Assembly (NCBI RefSeq): GCF_002056795.1
Contig: NZ_CP020104.1
Span: 3,421,001-3,485,000 of the forward strand
DNA from: Spirosoma aerolatum
GTDB taxonomy: Bacteria; Bacteroidota; Bacteroidia; Cytophagales; Spirosomataceae
Length of the DNA stretch: 64,000 nt
Direction: 5' to 3'
The position numbers and the translations under genes were made by a program. Shown here in pieces: positions 1 through 8,326 of the stretch. How positions within the stretch are numbered: position 1 is the first letter of the stretch; every line of letters begins with the position of its first letter. The notes beneath the pieces are model-generated. The model searched no databases. It was not told where the DNA came from and worked only from the letters and a program-made list of their open reading frames with translations.

Positions 1-1
1 T

Positions 2-322
2 CATCAGTTTGTTCAGAAGATGGTAGCTGACTGTTACGACAAATCGGCCCAGGACCGGTTCAAAAACGGGCTTGAATCACTGGATAGTTGGGCACAGAAA
101 TCGTTTGGAAAGCCGTTCAGCCAGGGCGATGTGGCACAACGTACTGGCCTGATGACCCAGCTGTCTAAATCAGCCGATTCGGCCCAGAAAGATTTCTACG
201 GACTCGTCAAAGGACTAACCATCCGGGGTTATATGACGTCGGAGTATGTGATGACGAATCTGACCCATTACCAATTTATTCCCGGCCACTATTACGGTTG
301 TGTTCCTGTTTCTAAAAAGTAA
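2..322 (+). CDS. gluconate 2-dehydrogenase subunit 3 family protein (C-terminal part)
   Basis: The gene runs in from the left edge, so only about 106 C-terminal residues are visible. The tail, with TIRGYMTSEY followed by PGHYYGCVPV, matches the end of the small subunit (PF13618) of membrane-bound, FAD-dependent gluconate-type dehydrogenases. That subunit normally has a Tat signal, which would lie outside the window, and helps export and anchor its flavoprotein partner in the periplasm. The GMC oxidoreductase starts 78 bp downstream on the same strand, as expected for this complex. The substrate cannot be read from the sequence. Confidence 0.8.
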   Translation, partial: HQFVQKMVADCYDKSAQDRFKNGLESLDSWAQKSFGKPFSQGDVAQRTGLMTQLSKSADSAQKDFYGLVKGLTIRGYMTSEYVMTNLTHYQFIPGHYYGCVPVSKK

Positions 323-324
323 TC

Positions 325-393
325 AGGAGCGAGGAGGTTTGGTGCATCAAGAAAAACTGCGTACAAGCTTCTCGCTCCTCACTCCTCACTCCT
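325..393. repeat. heptad-repeat stem-loop between subunit 3 and GMC genes
   Basis: AGGAGCGAG (325-333) is the reverse complement of CTCGCTCCT (371-379). The right side continues as 7-nt units of the form CTCACTC up to 393. The element begins 3 nt after the upstream stop and ends 7 nt before the next start codon, so it fills the gene boundary. The same heptad vocabulary (GGAGTGA / GGAGCGA on the other strand) recurs in the long hairpin after truA. A role as attenuator or mRNA-processing site is inference. Confidence 0.6.
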
Positions 394-400
394 ATAAACT

Positions 401-2113
401 ATGTCTTATTTTAATATTGACGCCCAGGCTCAGAATACCTACGATGCCATCGTTATTGGTTCAGGAATCAGCGGGGGCTGGGCGGCTAAAGAACTTACCG
501 GAAAAGGATTGCGTACGCTGGTACTCGAACGGGGCCGCGATGTTCGACATGTAACCGATTACCCAACGACGAATATGCAGCCCTGGGAGTTTGAGCACCG
601 GAATCAGCTCAAACGGGATATTCGGGAAGCGAATCCCATTGTCAGTAAATGTTACGCCTTTTACGAAGGTACCGAGCAGTTTTTTGTGAAAGATGCCGAG
701 CACCCTTACGTTCAGGAAAAACCCTTCGACTGGATTCGGGGCTATCAGGTCGGTGGTAAATCGCTGCTATGGGCCCGCCAGACTCAACGCTGGAGCGACT
801 TCGATTTTCAGGGGCCTGCCCGCGATGGATTCGCAGTCGATTGGCCGATCCGGTATGCCGACATTGCTCCCTGGTACAGTTACGTCGAAAGATTTGCGGG
901 TATTACCGGCAATAAGGACGGCTTAGCCACCTTGCCCGATGGTGAATTTTTGCCTCCCCATGAGTGGAACTGCGTTGAAAAGCATTTTCAGAAAAAGATA
1001 GCGACCCGGTATAAGGATCGGCATGTGATTATGGGCCGGGCCGCTCACATTACCCAGCCGCAGCCCATTCATTTCCAGCAGGGCCGGGCGCAATGCCAGC
1101 ATCGAACCATTTGCGAGCGGGGTTGCCCATTCGGGGGCTATTTCAGTAGCAATGCCAGTACGATTCCCTGGGCAGCCAAAACGGGTAAAATGACGTTGCG
1201 GCCGCACTCGACTGTGCATTCGATTATTTACGATGAAGCGAAGGGACGGGCAACGGGCGTTCGGGTGGTGGATACGCAAACGAAACAGATGCATGAGTTT
1301 TATGCCCGCATCATTTTCCTGAATGCGGCTGCTTTAAACTCCAATCTGATTCTGCTGAACTCAACTTCACATCGCTTCCCGAATGGGCTTGGTAACGATA
1401 GTGGCGTATTAGGTAAATACGTCGCGTTTCATAATTACCGGGCTGGAATTTCGGCTGAGTACGATGGTGACCTGGATTCGACTACCGATGGCCGCCGTCC
1501 GAATGGGCCATACATTCCCCGTTTCCGCAATGTTGAAAAGCAGGAAACGAACTTTCTGCGGGGGTATGCGGCTGGTTTCTCGGCTGGCCGTAGTTCGCGC
1601 ACGGATCAGAGTGGAGTAGGGGCCGACCTGAAAGAGAGCCTCCTCAATCCGAAATTGGGTGGTTGGTATGTTGGTTCGCATATGATGGGCGAAACCATTC
1701 CTAAAGAAACCAACTACGTAGCGCTCGACCCAACGCTGAAAGATCCGTATGGCATTCCGCAACTGAAAATAGCCATTGTCTACGACGACAACGACGACAA
1801 GATGGTGAAGGATTATCAGGAGCAACTGACGGAAATGTTTACCGAAGCCGGTTTCAAAAACATCCGCGTCCGGGATGATCATCGCAACCCCGGTCTCGAC
1901 ATTCACGAGATGGGTGGTGCCCGCATGGGAAAAGACCCGAAGAGTTCGATTCTCAACAAATGGAATCAGGTTCACCACTGTAAAAATGTGTTTGTGACCG
2001 ATGGCGCCTGTATGACCTCGACGTCGACTCAAAATCCATCGCTAACCTATATGGCCCTGACAGCCCGCGCTGCCGACTACGCCGTTAAGGGATTGAAAAA
2101 AGGGCTGGTCTAA
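401..2113 (+). CDS. GMC family oxidoreductase (gluconate/sugar dehydrogenase flavoprotein type)
   Basis: This 570-residue protein opens with the Rossmann FAD-binding motif VIGSGISGG (residues 18-26) and has the GMC-type stretch GGKSLLWARQTQRWS near 118-132. The family's active-site residues are visible at the C-terminus: His502 in HEMGGARMG and Asn545 in TQNPS. A Cys-containing segment at 232-242 is typical of the gluconate/2-keto-gluconate dehydrogenase branch. With subunit 3 just upstream it probably oxidises a sugar or sugar alcohol at the periplasmic face and passes electrons to the respiratory chain. No signal peptide is visible, as expected if it is exported with subunit 3. Substrate unknown. 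Confidence 0.88.
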   Translation: MSYFNIDAQAQNTYDAIVIGSGISGGWAAKELTGKGLRTLVLERGRDVRHVTDYPTTNMQPWEFEHRNQLKRDIREANPIVSKCYAFYEGTEQFFVKDAEHPYVQEKPFDWIRGYQVGGKSLLWARQTQRWSDFDFQGPARDGFAVDWPIRYADIAPWYSYVERFAGITGNKDGLATLPDGEFLPPHEWNCVEKHFQKKIATRYKDRHVIMGRAAHITQPQPIHFQQGRAQCQHRTICERGCPFGGYFSSNASTIPWAAKTGKMTLRPHSTVHSIIYDEAKGRATGVRVVDTQTKQMHEFYARIIFLNAAALNSNLILLNSTSHRFPNGLGNDSGVLGKYVAFHNYRAGISAEYDGDLDSTTDGRRPNGPYIPRFRNVEKQETNFLRGYAAGFSAGRSSRTDQSGVGADLKESLLNPKLGGWYVGSHMMGETIPKETNYVALDPTLKDPYGIPQLKIAIVYDDNDDKMVKDYQEQLTEMFTEAGFKNIRVRDDHRNPGLDIHEMGGARMGKDPKSSILNKWNQVHHCKNVFVTDGACMTSTSTQNPSLTYMALTARAADYAVKGLKKGLV

Positions 2114-2145
2114 GCCTGATTATTCGTTGAACGTACAGTTTTTGT

Positions 2146-2186
2146 AAAAGCCGTACCAGTGTGTTGAACACTGATGCGGCTTTTTT
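2146..2186 (+). terminator. intrinsic terminator after GMC gene
   Basis: AAAAGCCG (2146-2153) pairs with CGGCTTTT (2177-2184), with an inner stem CAGTGT/ACACTG (2157-2162 and 2168-2173), followed by a T run. It lies 33 bp past the GMC stop and ends that operon. Confidence 0.8.
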
Positions 2187-2292
2187 GTGGGTAATAGCCG
2201 AAGGATGATTTCAGTATTTCCAGACGAGAAGTCGCTTTTAATAACGTGGCTTCAACAATTCAATCTGGTCTGCCTATTATTTTTCAAAAACC

Positions 2293-3615
2293 ATGAATAA
2301 ACCTTTTTTGGGCATTGTATGTCTGCTGGCGATTATGCTGGCTACAGATGGTAACGGTACACCTACCCCCAGTAAACCTTCCAAACCGGGCTCGACGAAC
2401 GAAAAGAAACGTGATGCTCCGCCTGCCTTAAAATTACCGTCAGGTTTTACAGGAACCATTGTGGCCGAAGACCTGGGGCCAGCTCGGCACATTGCGATTA
2501 CAAAAAGAGGAGACATTTATGTAAAACTGTCGAAACTAAAAGACGGGAAAGGGATTTATCGGCTTCGGGATACCAACAAAGACGGACTGATTGATGAACA
2601 GATTGGGTTTGGCGATTACCCAGGCACAGGAATCTATCTTAAAAATGGCTATCTCTATAGTTCGTCGAACAATAGCATTTTTCGGTACAAGCTGGACGCT
2701 AACGAAGAAGTCATCAGCCCCGATCAGCCCGAAAAGCTGGTTTCGGGATTAGTCCTGAGAGATCGGGATCAGTCGAAATCCATCGTTGTCGATAACCAGA
2801 ATTACGTGTATGTCAACGTTGCTTCGTACAATGATGCGTGCCGGGAAGCGGGTACCGGCAAAGGCATGACGCCCTGTTCCATTCTGGATTCGGCGGCTGG
2901 CATCTGGCGGTTCAAAGCCGATGCATCGAATCAAACCTATGGCGATGGAATCCGGTATGCGACCGGATTGAAAAATGTAGTAGGACTGGACTGGAACACC
3001 AAAACCAACACGCTGTTTGTGATGCAGCATGGTCGGGGGAAATTCGACGATTTTTATCCGCAGTATTACACGCCCCAAATGAGTGCAGAACTGCCTGCCG
3101 AAACCATGTATGAACTCCACCAGGGCGATGATGCGGGCTGGCCGTATATTTATTATGATCCAGTGCAGAAGAAGAAAATTCTGGCTCCTGAATATGGTGG
3201 TGATGGTAAGAAAACGGGTGGAGAAAAAGCAATCAACCCGGTTATGGCGTTTCCGGCCCACCTCGGCCCGAACGGACTTCTGTTTTATACCGGCACAGCT
3301 TTCCCGGAGCGTTATCGGAATGGGGCCTTTATTGCCTTTCATAGTCAGTCGCAGCCGATCCATAAAGGATACATGATTGGTTTTGTACCGTTTAAAAATG
3401 GTAAGCCATCGGGCCCCTGGGAAATCTTTGCTGATAATTTTGCGGGCATCGATCTTGAGAAACCGACCGGCCCCGTTCAGCATCGCCCTTGTGGACTGGC
3501 GCAGGGCCCCGATGGATCACTTTATGTGACAGACGACCTGCATGGAACCTTGTTTAAAATCAGCTATCAGGCTCCGTCATCGGCCCGCAAACCGATTGCT
3601 TCGAAAAAAAAGTAA
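2293..3615 (+). CDS. PQQ-type sugar (sorbosone) dehydrogenase-like beta-propeller protein
   Basis: The 440-residue secreted protein has an N-terminal hydrophobic signal (residues 1-18) and a Pro/Lys-rich spacer. A propeller domain follows, starting LKLPSGFTGTIVAEDLGPARHIAI and ending RPCGLAQGPDGSLYVTDDLHGTLFKI, the hallmark layout of the glucose/sorbosone dehydrogenase family. Motifs such as YATGLKNVVGLDW and GDDAGWPY match the conserved blades. Family members oxidise aldoses in the periplasm with PQQ or act as related lactone or sorbosone enzymes. The terminator before it suggests a separate transcript from the GMC gene, but both point to periplasmic sugar oxidation. Cofactor use is not proven here. 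Confidence 0.8.
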   Translation: MNKPFLGIVCLLAIMLATDGNGTPTPSKPSKPGSTNEKKRDAPPALKLPSGFTGTIVAEDLGPARHIAITKRGDIYVKLSKLKDGKGIYRLRDTNKDGLIDEQIGFGDYPGTGIYLKNGYLYSSSNNSIFRYKLDANEEVISPDQPEKLVSGLVLRDRDQSKSIVVDNQNYVYVNVASYNDACREAGTGKGMTPCSILDSAAGIWRFKADASNQTYGDGIRYATGLKNVVGLDWNTKTNTLFVMQHGRGKFDDFYPQYYTPQMSAELPAETMYELHQGDDAGWPYIYYDPVQKKKILAPEYGGDGKKTGGEKAINPVMAFPAHLGPNGLLFYTGTAFPERYRNGAFIAFHSQSQPIHKGYMIGFVPFKNGKPSGPWEIFADNFAGIDLEKPTGPVQHRPCGLAQGPDGSLYVTDDLHGTLFKISYQAPSSARKPIASKKK

Positions 3616-3637
3616 CAGTTTGGCACGCTGGGCGTTC

Positions 3638-3673
3638 AAACGGGTAAGGTTTTAAAATCCTTACCCGTTTTTT
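3638..3673 (+). terminator. intrinsic terminator directly abutting the DUF72 start codon
   Basis: A perfect 12-bp stem, AAACGGGTAAGG (3638-3649) with CCTTACCCGTTT (3659-3670), is followed by a T run to 3673. The ATG of the next gene begins at 3674, so the T run and the start codon touch. Confidence 0.8.
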
Positions 3674-4396
3674 ATGGGCCTTCATATTGGCACTTCAGGC
3701 TGGAGTTATGAGCATTGGCAGGGTGTTTTATACCCGCCCGGAACTCCTGTTTATCGCAGACTGGCGTATTATACGCAACGATTTCAGACGGTCGAGCTGA
3801 ATAGTAGTTTCTACCGCTGGCCAAAACAGACCACCTTTGCCGGTTGGCGGCAGCGTTTGCCCGACGGCTTCCTGCTCACGGTGAAGGCGCCACGGGGCCT
3901 TACTCATGCCAAACGATTGTACGCACCCGAAGTCTGGCTGGATCGAATTAAAGCCTGCTGGCATGAACTGGGTGAAAAGCGGGCTGTGTTGCTGGTTCAG
4001 CTTCCGCCTAATCAGGCTTGTGATTATGATCGACTGGCTTATTTTCTGGAACAAATTCCGCATTGGATGCGGGTGGCAGTGGAGTTTCGACATACGAGCT
4101 GGCAACAGGAGTCCATTTTTCAATTACTGGAGCAACACCAGACCGCCTATTGCATCATGAGTGGGGCACATCTGCCCTGTATTCTGCGGGCCACCGCGCC
4201 TTTTGTATACATACGTATGCACGGCCCCGATACACAGTACTTATACGGTGGCTCCTACTCCGATGATGATCTCCACTGGTGGGCCGACCGACTGCATGAA
4301 TGGGATAGGATGGGCAAAGAGGTTTTTGTCTATTTCAACAATGATGGGGGGGGAAATGCCGTAAGGAATGCGGAAACGCTCCGCCGATTCGTTTAG
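3674..4396 (+). CDS. DUF72 (YecE-like) TIM-barrel protein
   Basis: The 240-residue cytosolic protein opens with IGTSGWSYEHWQGVLYPPG, the signature start of the DUF72/YecE family. It also has the conserved TVELNSSFYRWP, VEFRHTSW and VYIRMHGPDTQY segments and a closing YFNNDGGGNAVRNA. The family adopts a TIM barrel and its biochemical role is not established. The start is fixed by the N-terminal motif, which leaves no leader: an intrinsic terminator ends one base before the ATG. Expression therefore probably depends on read-through, on a promoter buried in the upstream gene, or on leaderless initiation. Confidence 0.85.
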   Translation: MGLHIGTSGWSYEHWQGVLYPPGTPVYRRLAYYTQRFQTVELNSSFYRWPKQTTFAGWRQRLPDGFLLTVKAPRGLTHAKRLYAPEVWLDRIKACWHELGEKRAVLLVQLPPNQACDYDRLAYFLEQIPHWMRVAVEFRHTSWQQESIFQLLEQHQTAYCIMSGAHLPCILRATAPFVYIRMHGPDTQYLYGGSYSDDDLHWWADRLHEWDRMGKEVFVYFNNDGGGNAVRNAETLRRFV

Positions 4397-4539
4397 TAGG
4401 CGAGGTTAAACGCAGGTTGACGGTCGCCCTTCTTCAATAAGGGCCAATCAGAACAGTAAACAGCGACTTTCTGCTTCTTTAGCCACTATGTGAGTAGGTA
4501 AGTAGCCTGCCACTGTTCTCATTAACCGACTCCATCATT

Positions 4540-5433
4540 ATGAATCATTCGTCGAACATTACCCGTAGGCAATTTATTAAACTTGGTGCGTTGGCAACCT
4601 CGGCAGCTCTTCTGCCCAATCTGGATGCTTTGGCGATGACGCCCAAGAAAGTCGGTTTGCAGTTGTACACCTTGCGTGATTTGATGGCAAAAGACCCGGA
4701 GGGCACACTTAAAAAAGTGGCTGAAATTGGTTATAAAGAGGTTGAACTGTTTGGGTATGCTGATGGGAAATTCTTCGGTAAAACCCCGAAGGAGTTTTCG
4801 GCTATTCTGAAAAATCTCGGCCTGGCCGTGCCTAGTGGGCATTATACAACCGGCAAAACGATGCCCAACGTGAAGGGTACGCTCACCAACGACTGGAAAC
4901 GGGCTGTTGACGATGCGGCTGCTCTGGGTCAGCAATACATGGTTTGTGCGTACCTGTTCCCCAACGAACGAACAAAACTAGACGATTACAAGCAATTTGC
5001 CGATCTGTTCAATAAGTCGGCGGAAGTGGTTAAAGCCGCTGGAATGCAGTTCTGCTACCACAACCATGATTTCGAGTTTAAAGAGATGGATGGGAAGCTG
5101 CCCTACGACGTACTCCTAAGTGGCACCGATCCAAAGCTGGTCAAACTCGAACTGGATTTGTACTGGGCTACATTTGCCAACCAGGACCCGGTTGCATTGT
5201 TCAAAAAGCATCCCGGCCGGTTCCCACTCTGGCACGTGAAAGATATGGAGAAAACGGCCGAACGGGCGTTTGCTCCGGTCGGTACAGGTTCCATCAATTT
5301 CCAGCGCATTTTCGACGAGAAGAAAACGGCGGGTATGACGCACTACTTCGTTGAGCAGGATGTCTGCAAACTTCCTCCACTCGAATCCATCGCCATCAGC
5401 TACCGAAATATCGACAAGCTGAAAACGATGTAG
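4540..5433 (+). CDS. Tat-exported sugar phosphate isomerase/epimerase-fold protein
   Basis: The 297-residue protein carries a twin-arginine signal (TRRQFIK followed by a hydrophobic run, residues 8-28). A xylose-isomerase-like TIM barrel (AP endonuclease 2 family, PF01261) follows, beginning KKVGLQLYTLRDLM. Barrel strand motifs KEVELFGY, CYHNHDFEF, KLELDLYW and WHVKDM, and a late Glu in HYFVEQD, supply the usual metal ligands. Exported members of this group in Bacteroidota are thought to act on sugars, often alongside Gfo/Idh oxidoreductases; two such genes occur later in the window but not next to it. Exact substrate unknown. Confidence 0.82.
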   Translation: MNHSSNITRRQFIKLGALATSAALLPNLDALAMTPKKVGLQLYTLRDLMAKDPEGTLKKVAEIGYKEVELFGYADGKFFGKTPKEFSAILKNLGLAVPSGHYTTGKTMPNVKGTLTNDWKRAVDDAAALGQQYMVCAYLFPNERTKLDDYKQFADLFNKSAEVVKAAGMQFCYHNHDFEFKEMDGKLPYDVLLSGTDPKLVKLELDLYWATFANQDPVALFKKHPGRFPLWHVKDMEKTAERAFAPVGTGSINFQRIFDEKKTAGMTHYFVEQDVCKLPPLESIAISYRNIDKLKTM

Positions 5434-6259
5434 GGGAGAGGGCAGACAGAGCATCAAATAGATCGTCGATTGGCTCAAAAACGAGTTACGCAGGCTCTTT
5501 AAAATGCATCTTGACCAACGTTCGCTTCTGGACGGACGAAGAGCCTGATTGTAAGTTTAGCCAGGTACGCAACATATGCGGTCTGTAGTTTTTTCGTACA
5601 TAGTCGGTGAAAACGCGGTTCCCTATCCTCGTTTTTACCGACTTTTTATATATAGTGCAGATGATATATATATTGGGCAGGTTATGAACAAACCGATCCA
5701 TTAGCCAGTTACTATTAGAACATGGATTCACGTAGAAAGTGAATCTTCCTCACTCGCTACTTTTCTGGTTGTTTTTGTAAGTATCCGTATAGCTTCTACT
5801 TACAGTTTAGACGCCCTTCTTTTAGCCTGTTCGGCATTTACTCCCATTACGTTCTCAGTCTCATTCAACAAATTACGGTTTCTTTTCTCATTATTCTTAT
5901 TGCCTATTTTTAAAGAACACATATTCCCTGCTTCTTTGGTCAATCGGCCTCATTTTGGTTTTCTGGCTGTAAGTCATTTGCAACCAGGTACTTGGTAGAT
6001 GTGTTTAATGCCTATTTACCACTGACCTGGTTCAGCGAACACCTTCGAACTATAACGATGAGTAATTTCAATTGCGCGTTGCACTTAATCGGCCTTTAAT
6101 CCGTAAGGCCTTGTTGATCAGTTGCGCCATTGGCAACTCTATAGTACTCTGAGCCTGACCTTCTGCGTGGAATCCACAAGTACTGAAAAAGGCCGTTCTC
6201 TCTTATCACTGCCGAGGCAGATTCAACAGATCAGCCCACTCATCTCTTAACAGCTTTTT
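5434..6259. other. 826-bp stretch without a recognisable gene
   Basis: No convincing coding frame is seen on either strand. The region is AT-rich, with a run of alternating AT near 5645-5675. A small inverted repeat, CAGGCTCTT (5491-5499) with AAGAGCCTG (5539-5547), sits after the isomerase gene. A frame from about 5749 stays open for some 80 codons and would encode hydrophobic residues, but it has no start codon and no recognised similarity. The right end must hold the desaturase promoter. Decayed gene, long leader or small RNA are all possible. Confidence 0.5.
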
Positions 6260-7342
6260 ATGCCAACTAAACTTAAATTTACCAATACTAACCGGTCTAC
6301 ATTTTTTACTACCGTTCGCGGACGGGTCGATGCGTATTTCATTGAACACGCTCTTTCGCCCCACGCCAATGGAGCCATGTGGGCTAAGACGCTATTTTTT
6401 CTGGTAGGTTATGCCCTGCTCTACGGGCTTATTCTGTCCAATCAGTTTGGAGTGGGCACCATGCTGGTACTAGCCGTTTTACTCGGTGTGTTTGCCGCTT
6501 GTATCGGTTTTAACGTTTCACACGATGCATTACACGGTGCTTTTTCGGCTCGTCCATGGGTAAATAAATTGTTAGGTGGAAGTTTTTACCTACTGGGAGC
6601 TAACCCCTACGTCTGGAAAATTACCCACAACATCGTTCACCATACCTTTACCAACATTCCCGGTCATGATGAAGATATTGAAGTAGCACCGGGACTGGTC
6701 CGACTGGACCCTCAGGAGCCGCTTCGGCCCTGGCATCGCTATCAGCAGTGGTATACCTTTCCGCTATACGCCCTGGCGTCGCTATCGTGGGTTTTGCGGA
6801 AAGATTATGTCAAGTTTTTTAAGAGCCGGATTGGCCAACACGATACAACCTCACATCCTCGACGCGAATATGTTAAGCTATTCGTGGCCAAGGTACTGTA
6901 TTATGTTTTCTTTCTGGTGCTGCCGTTTGCTGTGCTCAGCTTAGCCTGGTGGCAGATACTAATCGGATTTCTGGTCATGCACCTGGCCGAAGGGCTGGTA
7001 TTAGGGCTTGTTTTTCAATTAGCCCATACCGTAGAAGGTACCACGTTCCCTGTACCAGACGAAAAAGGTAATTTACAGGAGTCCTGGGCGATGCATCAGT
7101 TGTACACGACGGCCAACTTTGCCCCCCACTCAGCCTTGGCGGCCTTTATCTGTGGCGGCTTAAACCGCCAAATTGAGCACCATTTGTTCCCTAAGGTTTG
7201 CCACATTCATTATCCGGCTATTACGGCTATTGTCAGACGTACGGCACATGAATTTGGTTTGCCCTATTTGGAGAATCGTAGCTTCGGCTCAGCACTTTAT
7301 TCCCATTTTCGCCTGTTACAAACCTTGGGACGACCCGCCTAG
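6260..7342 (+). CDS. membrane fatty acid desaturase
   Basis: The 360-residue integral membrane protein has the three histidine boxes that bind the di-iron centre: HDALHG (88-93), HNIVHH (123-128) and QIEHH (304-308). Hydrophobic segments lie near 44-88 and 211-255. The Gln in the third box is typical of the acyl-lipid or linoleoyl-CoA desaturase-like branch. The enzyme would introduce a cis double bond into membrane acyl chains. It leads a tight same-strand run with a CFA-synthase-like methyltransferase and a transglutaminase, suggesting membrane-lipid remodelling. Regioselectivity cannot be read. Confidence 0.88.
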   Translation: MPTKLKFTNTNRSTFFTTVRGRVDAYFIEHALSPHANGAMWAKTLFFLVGYALLYGLILSNQFGVGTMLVLAVLLGVFAACIGFNVSHDALHGAFSARPWVNKLLGGSFYLLGANPYVWKITHNIVHHTFTNIPGHDEDIEVAPGLVRLDPQEPLRPWHRYQQWYTFPLYALASLSWVLRKDYVKFFKSRIGQHDTTSHPRREYVKLFVAKVLYYVFFLVLPFAVLSLAWWQILIGFLVMHLAEGLVLGLVFQLAHTVEGTTFPVPDEKGNLQESWAMHQLYTTANFAPHSALAAFICGGLNRQIEHHLFPKVCHIHYPAITAIVRRTAHEFGLPYLENRSFGSALYSHFRLLQTLGRPA

Positions 7343-7396
7343 AGCGACGTATCACAATTTATGTAACATTCTATTCTCTTTTTAACAACTCAACGT

Positions 7397-8299
7397 ATGG
7401 CTTCTCAACAAGACCTTGATTTTACCTACACAACGATTGATAAAATATTCCGTTTGAGCATGGGACAAACCGGCGATTACAGCGGAGCCATGTACAACGG
7501 CGATTTCTCACTAACGCTGGAGCAAGCACAGCGCCAGAAACATGAGTTCATTGCTGATAGTTTGCGGATAAGGGACGGTTCGCGGGTACTGGATCTGGGT
7601 TGCGGCTGGGGCCCATTTCTCCAATATGTAAAAGAACGAGGAGCCATGGGGCAGGGCGTGACGCTTTCGCAGGGGCAGGCCACTGCCTGCCGGGCAAATG
7701 GCCTGATAGTCGACATTAAAGACTGTCGCCTGATTACGCCCGCTGATTACGGCACATTTGACGCGATTAGTAGTGTCGGGGCCATGGAGCATTTCTGTTC
7801 GGTTGAGCAATACCTGGCAGGGCAGCAGGACGCAGTTTACACCGATTTCTTCGCCAGGCTAAATGACTTACTACCCGTTGGGGGCAGAGCTTACATACAG
7901 ACTATGGTTTTTGGTAAGAACATGATTCCTTTCGAAGAGATCAGCCTGGATGCACCCAAAGATTCGCCCTCCTATGCGCTGGCACTGATGATTGCTCAGT
8001 TTCCCGGGTCTTGGCTGCCCTATGGAGCCGAGCAGGTTACCCGCAATGCGCAACCTCATTTCAAACTCATCTCGAAAAGTAGCGGCCGACTAGATTATAT
8101 TGAAACCATTGGGCAGTGGCGAAAACGCTTTCGTGCGTTTGACCTGCAAAAATATGGGCTCTATGCTTCGCTCCTGCCCAAGATGTTAACCAATAAAGCC
8201 TTCCGGGATTTGATTGCTGTGTTTCGGGTTAGCCCCAACCGAGTATGTTTTGAGCAGGAAACGATGGAGCATTACCGGATGGTATTTGAAAAAATTTAA
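7397..8299 (+). CDS. CFA-synthase-like SAM-dependent methyltransferase
   Basis: The 300-residue protein has the SAM-binding motif VLDLGCGWG (64-72), a second conserved stretch GVTLSQGQ and the family segment ISSVGAMEHF. It resembles the cyclopropane-fatty-acyl-phospholipid synthase family (PF02353) but is shorter than E. coli Cfa and lacks its N-terminal domain, as do mycolate-type methyltransferases. The natural substrate would be an unsaturated acyl chain, which the desaturase 54 bp upstream could supply. Cyclopropane formation versus another methylation is undecided. Confidence 0.8.
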   Translation: MASQQDLDFTYTTIDKIFRLSMGQTGDYSGAMYNGDFSLTLEQAQRQKHEFIADSLRIRDGSRVLDLGCGWGPFLQYVKERGAMGQGVTLSQGQATACRANGLIVDIKDCRLITPADYGTFDAISSVGAMEHFCSVEQYLAGQQDAVYTDFFARLNDLLPVGGRAYIQTMVFGKNMIPFEEISLDAPKDSPSYALALMIAQFPGSWLPYGAEQVTRNAQPHFKLISKSSGRLDYIETIGQWRKRFRAFDLQKYGLYASLLPKMLTNKAFRDLIAVFRVSPNRVCFEQETMEHYRMVFEKI

Positions 8300-8326
8300 C
8301 GTATTGCCCTTACTCTATCTATCCAT

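Noticed and set aside
325..393. possible CRISPR-like or simple satellite array
   Set aside because: Units are 7 nt with no spacers, so this is not CRISPR. Copy number is too low for a satellite.
1409..2032. 207-codon minus-strand frame inside the GMC gene
   Set aside because: Shadow of the GMC coding sequence; composition is biased to residues expected from antisense reading.
2749..3483. 244-codon open frame on the minus strand within the sorbosone dehydrogenase-like gene
   Set aside because: It lies wholly antisense to a gene with clear family motifs and its translation has no recognisable domain.
5486..5731. 81-codon minus-strand frame in the gene-free region
   Set aside because: AT-driven composition and no family features; it also overlaps an inverted repeat. 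A decayed gene cannot be excluded.
5749..6000. hydrophobic open frame without a start codon
   Set aside because: No ATG, GTG or TTG in a plausible place and no known similarity; reported only as part of the gene-free region.
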